Source: Erysipelotrichaceae bacterium (GTDB lineage Bacteria > Bacillota_I > Bacilli_A > Erysipelotrichales > Coprobacillaceae). From it: a stretch of 64,000 bases of DNA. The notes under the pieces were generated by a model. It was given only the letters and a program-made list of their open reading frames with translations, had not been told where the DNA came from and did not search any database. Every line of letters starts with the position of its first letter. The first letter of the stretch is position 1. The position numbers were made by a program, and so were the translations under genes. The stretch is from the NCBI GenBank assembly GCA_021770925.1, contig JAETPY010000001.1, positions 1 through 64,000 of the forward strand. The letters are read 5' to 3'. Below, in pieces: positions 8,422 through 16,672 of the stretch.

Positions 8422-8931
8422 ATGAGTTATAAAAAAATTGATATTAATGATATTGTCTTAAATCCATTTAAAACAATTGGTAAAGATTGGCTTTTAATCA
8501 GTGCTTTAAAAGCAGACAAAGTAAACACAATGACTGCTTCATGGGGTGGTATTGGTGTTATCTGGAATAAAAATGTTGTTACAGTTTATATTCGTCCACA
8601 GCGTTATACAAGAGAGTTTGTTGATGCATCTGATTATTTTACTTTGACTTTTTTTGACGGCTATAAAAAAGAATTAGGTGTGTTAGGCTCTAAATCAGGA
8701 CGTGATGGTGATAAAATAAAAGATGTTAATTTTGAAGTAGAGATGATTGAAGGACAGCCGGTTTTTAAACAAGGGAAGATGACTTTTATTTGTAAAAAGC
8801 TATATCAGAGCAAAATTGAACCAGCTGGTTTTGTTGATAGCAGCCTCGATGAAAAAAATTATCCTAATCAAGATTATCATTATGTTTATATTGGAGAAAT
8901 TGAAAGTGTTTATGTAAACGAAAAAGAATAA
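8422..8931 (+). CDS. flavin reductase-like (FMN-binding split barrel) protein
   Basis: 169 residues of the flavin reductase-like fold (DIM6/NTAB type). The TMTASWGGIGVIWNKNVVTVYIRPQRYT segment matches the FMN-binding region of this family, beginning after an NPF start motif. Probably binds FMN; substrate unknown. Last gene of the LUD-malQ unit, one base after malQ, and followed by a terminator. Confidence 0.8.
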   Translation: MSYKKIDINDIVLNPFKTIGKDWLLISALKADKVNTMTASWGGIGVIWNKNVVTVYIRPQRYTREFVDASDYFTLTFFDGYKKELGVLGSKSGRDGDKIKDVNFEVEMIEGQPVFKQGKMTFICKKLYQSKIEPAGFVDSSLDEKNYPNQDYHYVYIGEIESVYVNEKE

Positions 8932-8950
8932 TTCTTTTTCGTTTATTTTT
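8916..8950 (+). terminator. intrinsic terminator after the flavin reductase-like gene
   Basis: A 13-bp perfect stem (AAACGAAAAAGAA with TTCTTTTTCGTTT) that includes the stop codon, followed by T-rich sequence. Confidence 0.75.
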
Positions 8951-8983
8951 ATTAATTTAGACTATAATATTAATGGTGAGATT

Positions 8984-9679
8984 ATGCAAATATTAGAATA
9001 TATAATTATTCCGATTATATCTTTAATCGTGTTGTTTATTATTACTAAAATGATGGGTTATCGACAAGTAAGCCAGTTAAATATGTATGATTATATTAAT
9101 GGAATTACTATTGGTAGTATTGCAAGTGAATTAGTGATGGGGGGATTTGATAATATTTTACAACCTTTAATTGCCATGGCTGTTTATGCGATTGTAATAA
9201 TAACTTTATCTAAGTTAGCTGTTTCTTCTTTGAAATTAAGAAAAATTATTGATGGTGAAGCAGTTGTTTTATATGAAAATAATCAAATTTATAATGAGGA
9301 ATTAGAAAAAGCAAAATTAGATATTGATGAATTTTTAATGCAGTGTCGTATTGCTGGTTATTTTAATTTGAATGAATTGCAAACGGTAGTATTGGAAACC
9401 AATGGTAGTTTTAGTTTTTTTCCAAAAGAAAAATATCGGCCTGCTGTAGTAAATGATTTAAATATTAAAATTAATAAAGTTAAATTACCAACAGTATTAA
9501 TTAAAGAAGGAAAAATTTTTTATAATAATCTTAAGACTATTGGACAAGATGAAAAATGGCTTGAAAATGAATTAAATGTACAGGGAATACCACTTTCTGA
9601 TGTTATTTTAATGTTTCAAGAGGATAATAGTAATATTGTTACTTATACAATTAATGAGATAGAAAAAAATTTTGATTAA
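8984..9679 (+). CDS. DUF421 (YetF-like) membrane protein
   Basis: 231 residues. Three membrane helices in the first about 80 residues (IIIPIISLIVLFIITKMM and two more) are followed by the characteristic soluble DUF421 region with DEFLMQCRIAGYFNLNELQTVVLETNGSFSFFPK. YetF-type proteins occur in spore-formers, and some Bacillus relatives act in germination or spore membranes, but the biochemical role is unknown. The ATG at 8984 follows GGTGAG. Monocistronic, with a TATAAT at 8963 and no good -35. Confidence 0.82.
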   Translation: MQILEYIIIPIISLIVLFIITKMMGYRQVSQLNMYDYINGITIGSIASELVMGGFDNILQPLIAMAVYAIVIITLSKLAVSSLKLRKIIDGEAVVLYENNQIYNEELEKAKLDIDEFLMQCRIAGYFNLNELQTVVLETNGSFSFFPKEKYRPAVVNDLNIKINKVKLPTVLIKEGKIFYNNLKTIGQDEKWLENELNVQGIPLSDVILMFQEDNSNIVTYTINEIEKNFD

Positions 9680-9689
9680 AATATAGAAT

Positions 9690-9726
9690 AAAAGTGATTT
9701 TAGACTTAAGTTCTAAGATCACTTTT
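9690..9726. terminator. bidirectional terminator between DUF421 gene and coaX
   Basis: Stem AAAAGTGAT...ATCACTTTT extended by TTAGA/TCTAA, loop CTTAAGT, flanked by A-rich and T-rich ends, so it works for both convergent genes. Confidence 0.85.
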
Positions 9727-9730
9727 ATTT

Positions 9731-10504
9731 CTATATTTTCTTTTTATATTTATCATAAATGATTTTTAATCCTTTAAATGTAAGATCAGGATCATATATA
9801 TCAATTAACTTAGTTTCATTAAAAATAATTCGTCCTAATCCACCAGTTGAAATAACTGTTAGATCTTGACCATATTCTTTTTTTATTTTATTAATAATAT
9901 TTTCGGTTAAACCAATATAACCATAAACAATTCCTGACTGCATACTTGTAACTGTATTTTTAGCAATAATGTTTTTAGGTTTTTTTATTTCAATTTCTGG
10001 AAGTTTTGCAGCCTGACTTGAAAGAGCATTAATACTAATTCCAATTCCTGGAGCGGTAGCACCACCTAAAAAATCACCACTATCATTAACAACATCAAAA
10101 GTTGTTGCAGTACCAAAATCAATTACTAGACATGGTCCGCCATAAATATAGTAGGCACCAGCTGCATCAACTAATCGATCGGCACCTAATTCTTTAGGAT
10201 TATCGATTTTAATGCGAATACCCGTTTTAATGCCTGGTCCTACAATGATTGGTTCGCGGTTAAAATATTTTTTAATTGAATTAGTAAAAGAATACATGAT
10301 TTTTGGAACTACAGAGGCAATAATTATGTCTTCAATTTCATCGACAAGAATATTTGAAGCATTCAAGAAACTTAACAACATAAATCCATATTCATCAGAA
10401 GTACGTTCTAACTTAGTTGTTAAACGATAATTATCAATAATTACATCCTTATCAACTAATCCCATTGTAATATTTGTATTACCAATATCAATTACAATTA
10501 ACAT
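9731..10504 (-). CDS. coaX: type III pantothenate kinase
   Basis: Phosphorylates pantothenate with ATP, the first step of CoA synthesis. CoaX enzymes are not feedback-inhibited by CoA. The 257 residues show the phosphate motif DIGNTN (6-11), the adenosine/Asp motif region GADRLVDAAGAYYIYGG, DFGTATTFDVV and GGATAPGIGIS. It starts 7 bp inside the end of coaBC, with its own GGAGG. Last gene of the panT-coaBC-coaX unit. Confidence 0.95.
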   Translation of the reverse strand: MLIVIDIGNTNITMGLVDKDVIIDNYRLTTKLERTSDEYGFMLLSFLNASNILVDEIEDIIIASVVPKIMYSFTNSIKKYFNREPIIVGPGIKTGIRIKIDNPKELGADRLVDAAGAYYIYGGPCLVIDFGTATTFDVVNDSGDFLGGATAPGIGISINALSSQAAKLPEIEIKKPKNIIAKNTVTSMQSGIVYGYIGLTENIINKIKKEYGQDLTVISTGGLGRIIFNETKLIDIYDPDLTFKGLKIIYDKYKKKI

Positions 10505-11685
10505 GATTTTTCCTCCTTAATTTTAATCAATTTTTTTAAGATCAAATCACTTAAGTTATTTTTTGTCATTAATTCAATTTCCTGAATATCTTTTCCAGTT
10601 ATAAATGTTACTTTGTTAGTGTCGTTTTTAAATCCTGCACCAGGTTCTTTTAAATTATTAGCGACTAGTAAATCACAATTTTTATGATTAAATTTTTCTT
10701 TAGCATTCTTTATTAGGTTTTCTGTCTCCATTGCAAAACCACAAATAATCTGATTAGTTTTATGTTTTCCTAAATAAGCTAAAATATCATCATTTTTTAC
10801 CAATTCTAAAGTTAAGGTTTGTTCTTTCTTCTTTATTTTATCTTTAGATATTTCTTTGATACGATAATCACCAACAGCAGCAGCTTTAATAATAAAATCC
10901 TGCTTTTGATAGTATTCTTTAACTGCTTCAAACATTTCTAAAGCTGATTCAACTTTAATAATTTTTACACCATATGGAAAATCAAGGGTAGTAGGACCAG
11001 TAATTAGAGTTACTTTAGCCCCTAATTCAAAAGCTCTCTTGGCAAGAGCGTATCCCATTTTACCACTTGAATGATTAGTGATATATCTTACTGGATCAAG
11101 AGCTTCTTGCGTTGGTCCAGCAGTTATTAAAACTTTTTTATTTTTTAATGGTTTATCACTTAAACAATATTCAATCATTGCGATAATTTGATTTAAATCT
11201 GCAAGTTTACCTCTTCCAGTATCCCCACATGCTAAAAGCCCGTATCCAGGTTCTACGAATTTAATCCCATATGTTTTACACCTTTCAATGTTGCGTTGTG
11301 TTGCTAGATTATCATACATATTAACGTTCATGGCTGGCGCAATTAATTTAGGGCAGGTGGCTGCAATAAAAGATGATGTCAAGACATCATCACAGATACC
11401 ATTTGCTATTTTACCAATAATGTTAGCAGTTGCAGGAATAATAACAAAACAATCAGCTTTTTTAGCATAACTAATATGCTTAATTTCATAACCATCATCA
11501 TCAAAATCATCAATTAAAACTGGTTTATTAATTAAAGCTCCTAAAGTAAGGGGACTAATAAATTTTGTTGCATTATTTGTCATAATTACTTCTACATCAT
11601 ATTCTTTCTTTTTTAAAGCTCTGACGAGTTCACAAGCTTTATATGCGGCGATACTGCCACTAATTCCTACAACTATCGTCTTCAT
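10498..11685 (-). CDS. coaBC: bifunctional phosphopantothenoylcysteine decarboxylase / phosphopantothenate-cysteine ligase
   Basis: Ligates cysteine to 4'-phosphopantothenate and decarboxylates the product, steps two and three of CoA synthesis. The 395 residues have an N-terminal flavoprotein CoaC domain (GISGSIAAYK; PATANIIGKIANG; PAMNVNMYDN; GLLACGDTGRGKL with the catalytic Cys) and a C-terminal CoaB domain beginning near 185 (ITAGPTQEALDPVRYITNHSSGKMG). It follows the ECF gene by one base and overlaps coaX. Confidence 0.96.
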   Translation of the reverse strand: MKTIVVGISGSIAAYKACELVRALKKKEYDVEVIMTNNATKFISPLTLGALINKPVLIDDFDDDGYEIKHISYAKKADCFVIIPATANIIGKIANGICDDVLTSSFIAATCPKLIAPAMNVNMYDNLATQRNIERCKTYGIKFVEPGYGLLACGDTGRGKLADLNQIIAMIEYCLSDKPLKNKKVLITAGPTQEALDPVRYITNHSSGKMGYALAKRAFELGAKVTLITGPTTLDFPYGVKIIKVESALEMFEAVKEYYQKQDFIIKAAAVGDYRIKEISKDKIKKKEQTLTLELVKNDDILAYLGKHKTNQIICGFAMETENLIKNAKEKFNHKNCDLLVANNLKEPGAGFKNDTNKVTFITGKDIQEIELMTKNNLSDLILKKLIKIKEEKSC

Positions 11686-11686
11686 T

Positions 11687-12295
11687 TTAATTTCCTTTCT
11701 TTGTAAACATTAATAAAGGCTGGCAAACAAGAACTGCAATCACTGTTCCTACAGCTGCCTCTAATAAACCACTGCTAGTAACAATTCCAATTAAATAAGT
11801 CATCAATAAATTAAAATCCTGACCAATTGCCTGAGCATAGCTATGACCAAAAATCACATAAATTCCACTTAATACTAAGATAGTATTAGTTAATGCACCT
11901 GCCAAACTAGCAATGATCATTCCTGCATATTTATTCCATTTATGTTTGGTAACCTGTTCAAAAATAAAGCCAGTAACAAAACCAATCATTACTCTAGGTA
12001 AAACTGCAATTACAGCACTTAAAATGTTTCCACTAATAAATGGTGAAAAAACAAATGAGGTTACAGTTGGATTGATCGTATTGTAAAACAAACTGCTTAA
12101 TCCAAAAACCAGTCCGATAATCGACCCGCCTTTTTTACCTAAAATAATTCCGGCAATAATCACTGGAATATGCAATGTTGTTGCACGCAATGGACCAATT
12201 GGAATATATCCTAAAAATGGAATAAATACAAGCAGCATTTCAATTGCAATAAACATTGCATACAAAACAAGATCTTTAGTTTTTTTATTTTTCAT
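11687..12295 (-). CDS. ECF transporter S component, probably pantothenate-specific (PanT-like)
   Basis: Substrate-binding membrane subunit of an energy-coupling factor vitamin transporter. The 202 residues form about six membrane helices, with an N-terminal ALPHA-type segment LVLYAMFIAIEMLLVFIPFLG and RATTLHIPVIIAGIILGKKGG. Pantothenate is inferred from its place directly ahead of coaBC-coaX, the usual setting of PanT. The shared EcfAAT module is not in the window. The ATG at 12295 lies 5 bases after GGAGG; the GTG at 12307 overlaps that site, so I reject it. Confidence 0.82.
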   Translation of the reverse strand: MKNKKTKDLVLYAMFIAIEMLLVFIPFLGYIPIGPLRATTLHIPVIIAGIILGKKGGSIIGLVFGLSSLFYNTINPTVTSFVFSPFISGNILSAVIAVLPRVMIGFVTGFIFEQVTKHKWNKYAGMIIASLAGALTNTILVLSGIYVIFGHSYAQAIGQDFNLLMTYLIGIVTSSGLLEAAVGTVIAVLVCQPLLMFTKKGN

Positions 12296-12364
12296 CTTTT
12301 CCTCCACTACCGTTCATTTAGATACGGTGCTAATAATATTTTTGTTATAAAATAATTAGATAGT

Positions 12365-12436
12365 TAATACCTGGTTATTACTAAATTTTTATCTTAATAA
12401 CAAGGTTATTATAGTATGATATTGCTCGTTTTTCAA
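12365..12436 (-). promoter_or_regulatory. panT-coaBC-coaX promoter with two palindromic boxes
   Basis: Minus strand: -35 TTGAAA (12436-12431), 17-bp spacer, -10 TATAAT (12413-12408). A perfect palindrome, TAATAAC-AAG-GTTATTA (12395-12411), overlaps the -10 and the start point. A related imperfect copy ending in GTTATTA (12365-12380) lies 31 bp further downstream, about three helical turns. The arrangement is that of a repressor site acting on this pantothenate/CoA operon. The regulator is unknown. Confidence 0.6.
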
Positions 12437-12494
12437 TCATTAAGATAATGCATTTTGATTAGTTTAGTGGTAAAATGTTAGTCAAGGAGGTTTT

Positions 12495-13052
12495 ATGATG
12501 AAAAAAATAGCAGTTTTATTTCGTGATGGATTTGAAGAACTTGAAGCATTGTCAGTAGTAGATGTAATGCGTCGGGCTAATATTGAATGTACCATGGTTG
12601 GGATGGATAAATTAGAAGTAACTAGTAGTCATCAGATAAAAATATCAATGGATTGTCAATATGATAAAACAATTGAAACATATGATGCTGTAGTTATTCC
12701 TGGAGGAATGCCTGGAGCTGTTAATTTAAGAAATGATCCAAGGGTAATTGAATTAATACAAAAATTTAATGGTGATGATAAAATTATTGGAGCGATTTGT
12801 GCTGGGCCGATTGTTTTAGAAAAAGCGGGAGTAATTAAGGGAAAGACAGTTACCTGCTATCCTGGTTTTGAAACCCAATTAATTAGTGCTAATTATCAAG
12901 AGGCACTTGTCTTAAAAGATGAAAATATTGTTACTGGCAAGGGACCCGCTGCTGCCTTGGCTTTTGCTTATACTCTTTTAGAAGCTCTTGGAATTAACAG
13001 TTCAGAGATTAAAGAAGGGATGCAGTATAAATACTTGGAAGAAAATATTTAA
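12495..13052 (+). CDS. DJ-1/PfpI family protein
   Basis: 185 residues of the DJ-1/ThiJ/PfpI fold. The nucleophile elbow is GAICAGP with its Cys near 100, and an acidic residue near the N-terminus in FRDGFEELEALSVVDV matches the DJ-1 Glu. Members act as deglycases, chaperones or redox sensors; the role here is not known. Two ATGs (12495 and 12498) follow AAGGAGG; the second has the better spacing. It stands alone between the two pantothenate operons and is divergent from panT. Confidence 0.88.
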   Translation: MMKKIAVLFRDGFEELEALSVVDVMRRANIECTMVGMDKLEVTSSHQIKISMDCQYDKTIETYDAVVIPGGMPGAVNLRNDPRVIELIQKFNGDDKIIGAICAGPIVLEKAGVIKGKTVTCYPGFETQLISANYQEALVLKDENIVTGKGPAAALAFAYTLLEALGINSSEIKEGMQYKYLEENI

Positions 13053-13065
13053 AAAAGATTTATTT

Positions 13066-13091
13066 GGAGATGTCCATAGGTCATCTCTTTT
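13066..13091 (+). terminator. intrinsic terminator after the DJ-1 gene
   Basis: Arms GAGATG and CATCTC with an inner CC/GG pair, followed by TTTT. Confidence 0.75.
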
Positions 13092-13095
13092 AATA

Positions 13096-13125
13096 TTGAC
13101 AAATAATTATTAACATGCTTATAAT
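13096..13125 (+). promoter_or_regulatory. consensus sigma-A promoter of the panD leader
   Basis: -35 TTGACA (13096-13101), 18-bp spacer, -10 TATAAT (13120-13125). The predicted start is near 13132, exactly where the structured leader begins. Confidence 0.85.
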
Positions 13126-13126
13126 G

Positions 13127-13288
13127 AGCGGCGGAGATAGTATTTGGTAACAAAACTATACTCTATCTGATTCGCTGTTATTTCATATAAAATATATTGA
13201 TAAAGAGCTTATATTTTTAAAAATGGGACTCGAGAAATACAAATAGAGTTTAAGCATTTCAGGGTAGTACCCTGGTAAATGCTTTTTT
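13127..13288 (+). promoter_or_regulatory. structured panD-panC leader RNA with terminator (candidate pan-motif riboswitch)
   Basis: The transcript opens with a folded element: outer AGCG/CGCT pairing, inner AGATAG/CTATCT pairing and an apical TTTG-GTAA-CAAA hairpin (13127-13176). An intrinsic terminator ends just before panD (13252-13288; arms AAGCATTT/AAATGCTT and CAGGGT/ACCCTG, six T). ACTCTAT at 13160-13166, in the 3' side of the first element, is complementary to ATAGAGT at 13243-13249 just before the terminator, which could give an alternative pairing. A 'pan' RNA motif is known upstream of panB, panC and panD in Firmicutes; I cannot check its consensus here. Confidence 0.6.
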
Positions 13289-13309
13289 AATTAAGAAAGG
13301 ATATATGAA

Positions 13310-13702
13310 ATGACGATAGAAATGTTAAAAGGAAAGATTCATCGGGCTACAGTTGTTCAAGCTGAACTAGACTATGTAGGAAGTATTACGATTGATGAAG
13401 AATTGCTTGAAGCAGCTGGAATTTTGGAATATGAAAAAGTCCAGATTGTAGATATTAATAATGGCAGCAGATTTGAAACATATACTATCTGTGCTAAAAG
13501 AGGCAGTGGTATGATTTGTTTAAATGGAGGGGCTGCAAGATGTGTAAATACTGGGGATAAAGTTATTATTATGGCTTATGGAAACTATGATCTAGAGGAA
13601 GCCAGATCGCATAAACCAGCAGTTGTCTTTGTGGATGAGGAGAATAGGATTAGTCGTGTAACTAATTATGAAAAACATGGCTTATTAAAAGATATGAAAT
13701 AG
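13310..13702 (+). CDS. panD: aspartate 1-decarboxylase precursor
   Basis: Makes beta-alanine from aspartate. The 130-residue pro-enzyme self-cleaves at Gly24-Ser25 (YVGSITID), the same position as in E. coli, to give the pyruvoyl group. [21 protein letters not shown] and [20 protein letters not shown] are typical. The ATG follows GAAAGGA. First gene of panD-panC-panS, preceded by a long leader with a terminator, so attenuation is likely. panC begins 62 bases downstream. Confidence 0.96.
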   Translation: MTIEMLKGKIHRATVVQAELDYVGSITIDEELLEAAGILEYEKVQIVDINNGSRFETYTICAKRGSGMICLNGGAARCVNTGDKVIIMAYGNYDLEEARSHKPAVVFVDEENRISRVTNYEKHGLLKDMK

Positions 13703-13764
13703 TCAGCAGTGAAATCAGTTAAGAGTACTATCTCTAAATCCATAAGAAAGAAGAGAGTTTAAAG

Positions 13765-14604
13765 ATGCAGATAACAAAAACAGTAGAACAAACAAGAAAA
13801 CTTGTTAAAGAATGGAAAAAAGAAGGGAAGACAATTGGTTTAGTACCAACAATGGGATTTCTTCATGAAGGACATTCTAGTTTGATTAAGAAATGTCGTG
13901 AAGGAAATGATATTGTTGTAGTATCTATTTTTGTCAATCCTACACAGTTTGGTCCAAATGAAGATTTAGAAGCATATCCACGTGATTTTAAATGTGATAG
14001 CAAACTATGTGAACGTTTAGGAGTAGATTTGATTTTTCATCCAGAACCTGAAAATATGTATTGTGATCCTCATGCATATGTGAATATTGATTTACTTTCA
14101 GCAACACTTTGTGGTAAATCAAGGCCAGTTCATTTTCAAGGTGTTTGTACAGTAGTAGCAAAACTATTTAACATTGTTACACCTAACAAAGCATATTTTG
14201 GTCAAAAAGATGCTCAACAATTAGCGATTATTCGTAAAATGGTACAGGATTTAAATTTTGATATTGAGATTATTGGATGTCCAATTATTCGTGAAGAAGA
14301 CGGTCTTGCAAAATCTTCTCGAAACACATATCTTAATTTTGAAGAAAGAAAAGCAGCACAATGTTTATCAAAAGCTGTAAAAGAAGGTCGAAAAGTTATT
14401 TATCAAGGATGTTTGGTTAGAGATGTTTTAGATGCAATGGAAAATATTATTAAGGAACAGCCTTTAGCAAAGATTGATTATATTTCAATAGTTGATGCAT
14501 TGACTATGCAGCCAGTCGAAAAAGTTGATCGAAATGTTCTTGTTGCAATGGCGGTTTATATTGGTAAGACTCGTTTAATTGATAATTTTTCATATGAGGT
14601 ATAG
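13765..14604 (+). CDS. panC: pantothenate synthetase (pantoate-beta-alanine ligase)
   Basis: Joins pantoate and beta-alanine with ATP to form pantothenate. The 279 residues include the nucleotidyltransferase signature LVPTMGFLHEGHSSLI, FVNPTQFGPNEDLEAYPR, VAKLFNIVTPNKAYFGQKDAQQ and the KSSRN loop. The pantoate-forming enzymes panB and panE are absent from the window, so pantoate must come from elsewhere, either made by distant genes or imported by the next gene's product if that were intact. Confidence 0.96.
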   Translation: MQITKTVEQTRKLVKEWKKEGKTIGLVPTMGFLHEGHSSLIKKCREGNDIVVVSIFVNPTQFGPNEDLEAYPRDFKCDSKLCERLGVDLIFHPEPENMYCDPHAYVNIDLLSATLCGKSRPVHFQGVCTVVAKLFNIVTPNKAYFGQKDAQQLAIIRKMVQDLNFDIEIIGCPIIREEDGLAKSSRNTYLNFEERKAAQCLSKAVKEGRKVIYQGCLVRDVLDAMENIIKEQPLAKIDYISIVDALTMQPVEKVDRNVLVAMAVYIGKTRLIDNFSYEV

Positions 14605-14607
14605 CCA

Positions 14608-15588
14608 ATGGAAAAGATAATAGAAAAAATAGGGAAGAGCAGTTCGCTGTTAACAAAATATATTGGAGTTATTATTATTTGTTTTTCTATATTAGCTTTT
14701 TTTATTCCAAAAGGGTTTGCCTGGACAACAGATTATACTTCTATTTTTCTAGGGGCAGCAATGTTTGGAATGGGATTGACGATTAAAATGAATGATTTTC
14801 AAATTGTTTTTTCACGACCTAAAGAGGTTATTATTGGCTGTGTGGCACAGTATACAATTATGCCTTTAGCAGCATGACTATTAGCAGTCGGATTTCAATT
14901 GCCAGAAGATTTAGCAATAGGAGTTATTCTTGTGGGATGCTGTCCAGGAGGAACAGCTAGTAATGTTATCACTTATATTGCAGGTGGTGATGTACCTCTT
15001 TCAGTTGGGATGACAATTGTATCAACTTTGATTGCACCGCTTATGACACCTTTTTTAGTATATATTTTAGCAGGAGCATGGGTAGAGGTGACATTCTGGT
15101 CAATGGTTCTATCAGTTGTAAAAGTTATTTTGATTCCTGTCTTGCTAGGTATTTTGATTCGTGGTTTATTGGAAAAACAAATTCAAAAAATTTCTAAAAT
15201 TTTACCTCTTATTTCAGTAGTATCGATTGTAATGATTATTTCTGGGATTGTTGCAATTAATGCTCAAAAAATAGTTAGCTGTGGTGTTTTGGTATTATGT
15301 ATAGTTGTTCTTCATAATTTATTTGGGATGATACTTGGTCTTATTGCTGCAAAAATTTTGAAAGTAGAATATTCTAAAGCAACTGCAATCGCAATTGAAG
15401 TAGGAATGCAAAACAGTGGCTTAGCAGTATCACTAGCAACAGCAAATTTTGCTGCAAACCCACTTGCCACACTTCCAGGAGCAGTCTTTAGTGTTTGGCA
15501 TAATATTTCTGGTTCTATATTTGCAAGTATCAGATGTCGTTCTTTAAATAAGGATGAAGCTATAGAATTAAACTATAAAATTAAATGA
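14608..15588 (+). pseudogene. PanS-like BASS-family carrier interrupted by an in-frame TGA
   Basis: Reading through a TGA at 14875-14877 gives one continuous 326-residue bile acid:sodium symporter (BASS) family protein of about ten membrane helices. Family motifs occur on both sides: GAAMFGMGLTIKMNDF before, ILVGCCPGGTASNVITYIAGGD and GMQNSGLAVSLATANF after. The flanking residues read MPLAA-stop-LLAVGF, so TGG to TGA (Trp) is the simplest change. It starts three bases after panC. The BASS protein PanS of Salmonella is a pantoate transporter, which fits this operon. The second half has a Met at 14899 but no ribosome binding site. A sequencing error is possible. Confidence 0.85.
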
Positions 15589-15688
15589 AACATTAATTAT
15601 TGATGATTATTCCATTTACTTATTATTGATCAAAGATCAAAAAGATATGAACAACCAGACTCTTGCTAGATAATGAATAATTAAAAAT

Positions 15689-15737
15689 GAGGGATTTCTA
15701 ACTGCTGTTTTATCAGTGGTATAAGAAATCTCTTTTT
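15689..15737 (+). terminator. terminator of the panD-panC-panS operon
   Basis: Long hairpin: outer GGATTTCT/AGAAATCT and inner CTGCTG/CAGTGG with wobble pairs, followed by TTTTT. It lies 100 bases after panS. Confidence 0.75.
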
Positions 15738-15788
15738 ATATTTATGCTAGAGTAAAAAAGCAGCGTTAAACTGTTTTTGTTATCTAAT

Positions 15789-15808
15789 AAAGTAATAAAA
15801 ATTACTTT
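15789..15808. promoter_or_regulatory. 8-bp-arm inverted repeat upstream of the DUF5714 gene
   Basis: Perfect inverted repeat AAAGTAAT-AAAA-ATTACTTT, about 65 bases upstream of the DUF5714 start. It could be an operator. It is pure AT-rich sequence apart from one G/C pair, so chance is possible. Confidence 0.3.
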
Positions 15809-15871
15809 TAGTATAAATTTATCCATGTTAAAATGAATAATAATATTAAGATTTGTAAGGAGATAAAAAAT

Positions 15872-16567
15872 ATGAGTGAAGAATGTTTAATTTGCAAAGC
15901 ACCATTAGAATATCTTGAAGCGGATACATTGATGGAATGTGCACTTTGTCATAATAAAGAATATAGTGAAACAAGGTGTATAAATGGACATTATGTATGT
16001 GATGAATGTCATACTAAAGGTATAGATACTATGATTGAAATATGTTTAAATGAAACTTCAACTAATCCAATCATAATAATAGAAAAATTAATGAATCTGA
16101 ATTTTTGTCATATGCATGGACCAGAACATCATATAATGGTTGGTTCAGCATTGTTAACCGCTTATAAAAATGCTGGTGGTGATCTAGATTTAGGAAGTGC
16201 ATTATTAGAAATGCAAAATCGAGGAAGAAAGATCCCTGGAGGTGTTTGCGGTTTTTGGGGCGCTTGTGGAGCCGGCATAAGCAGTGGAATGTTTATTTCT
16301 ATTGTTACAAAATCAACACCGCTATCTAATAGAGGATGGGGTCTTTCAAATCAAATGACATCTTATTCATTACAGAAAATTGGAGAACTTGCAGGGCCTA
16401 GATGTTGTAAACGTAATTCATACCTTGCTGTTCTAGCGGCAATTAAATTTGTTAAAGAAAATTTAGATATTGAAATGCAAAGTAGCGAAATCATTTGTGA
16501 ACGTTCTTCAATGAATAATCAGTGTATTAAAAAAAGATGTCCATTTTCAAAATTAAATCATATATAA
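15872..16567 (+). CDS. DUF5714 protein with N-terminal zinc ribbon
   Basis: 231 residues. The first 55 hold paired Cys motifs (CLIC; CALC; CINGHYVCDECH) of a zinc-ribbon type. The rest is the DUF5714 domain with HMHGPEHHIMVGSALLTAYKNAGG, PGGVCGFWGACGAGISSGMF, WGLSNQM and GPRCCKR, rich in conserved Cys and His that suggest metal or cofactor binding. Function unknown; in other genomes the domain is found with methyltransferase-like genes. I chose the ATG at 15872 after AAGGAGAT; an upstream ATG at 15833 would span that site. Monocistronic. Confidence 0.75.
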   Translation: MSEECLICKAPLEYLEADTLMECALCHNKEYSETRCINGHYVCDECHTKGIDTMIEICLNETSTNPIIIIEKLMNLNFCHMHGPEHHIMVGSALLTAYKNAGGDLDLGSALLEMQNRGRKIPGGVCGFWGACGAGISSGMFISIVTKSTPLSNRGWGLSNQMTSYSLQKIGELAGPRCCKRNSYLAVLAAIKFVKENLDIEMQSSEIICERSSMNNQCIKKRCPFSKLNHI

Positions 16568-16672
16568 TGGTTTTTTGTTATGAAAATATTCATGGTGTAC
16601 AAAAGATAAATTTGTTTAATTGTTAACTATATAATTTATTTAGGGTACAGTGAATTAAAACAGGAGGTTTAA

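Noticed and set aside
10212-10430. ORFs antisense to or nested in larger genes (for example 2495-2713, 11288-11470, 19888-20175, 40687-40908)
   Set aside because: No ribosome binding site or family features, and each lies opposite or inside a well-supported gene.
14875-14877. TGA read as Trp (Mollicute-type code) or as selenocysteine
   Set aside because: TGA ends ftsK at 26812, yhbY at 45835 and the gene at 18934, Trp is encoded by TGG throughout, and no SECIS-like hairpin is evident after the codon.
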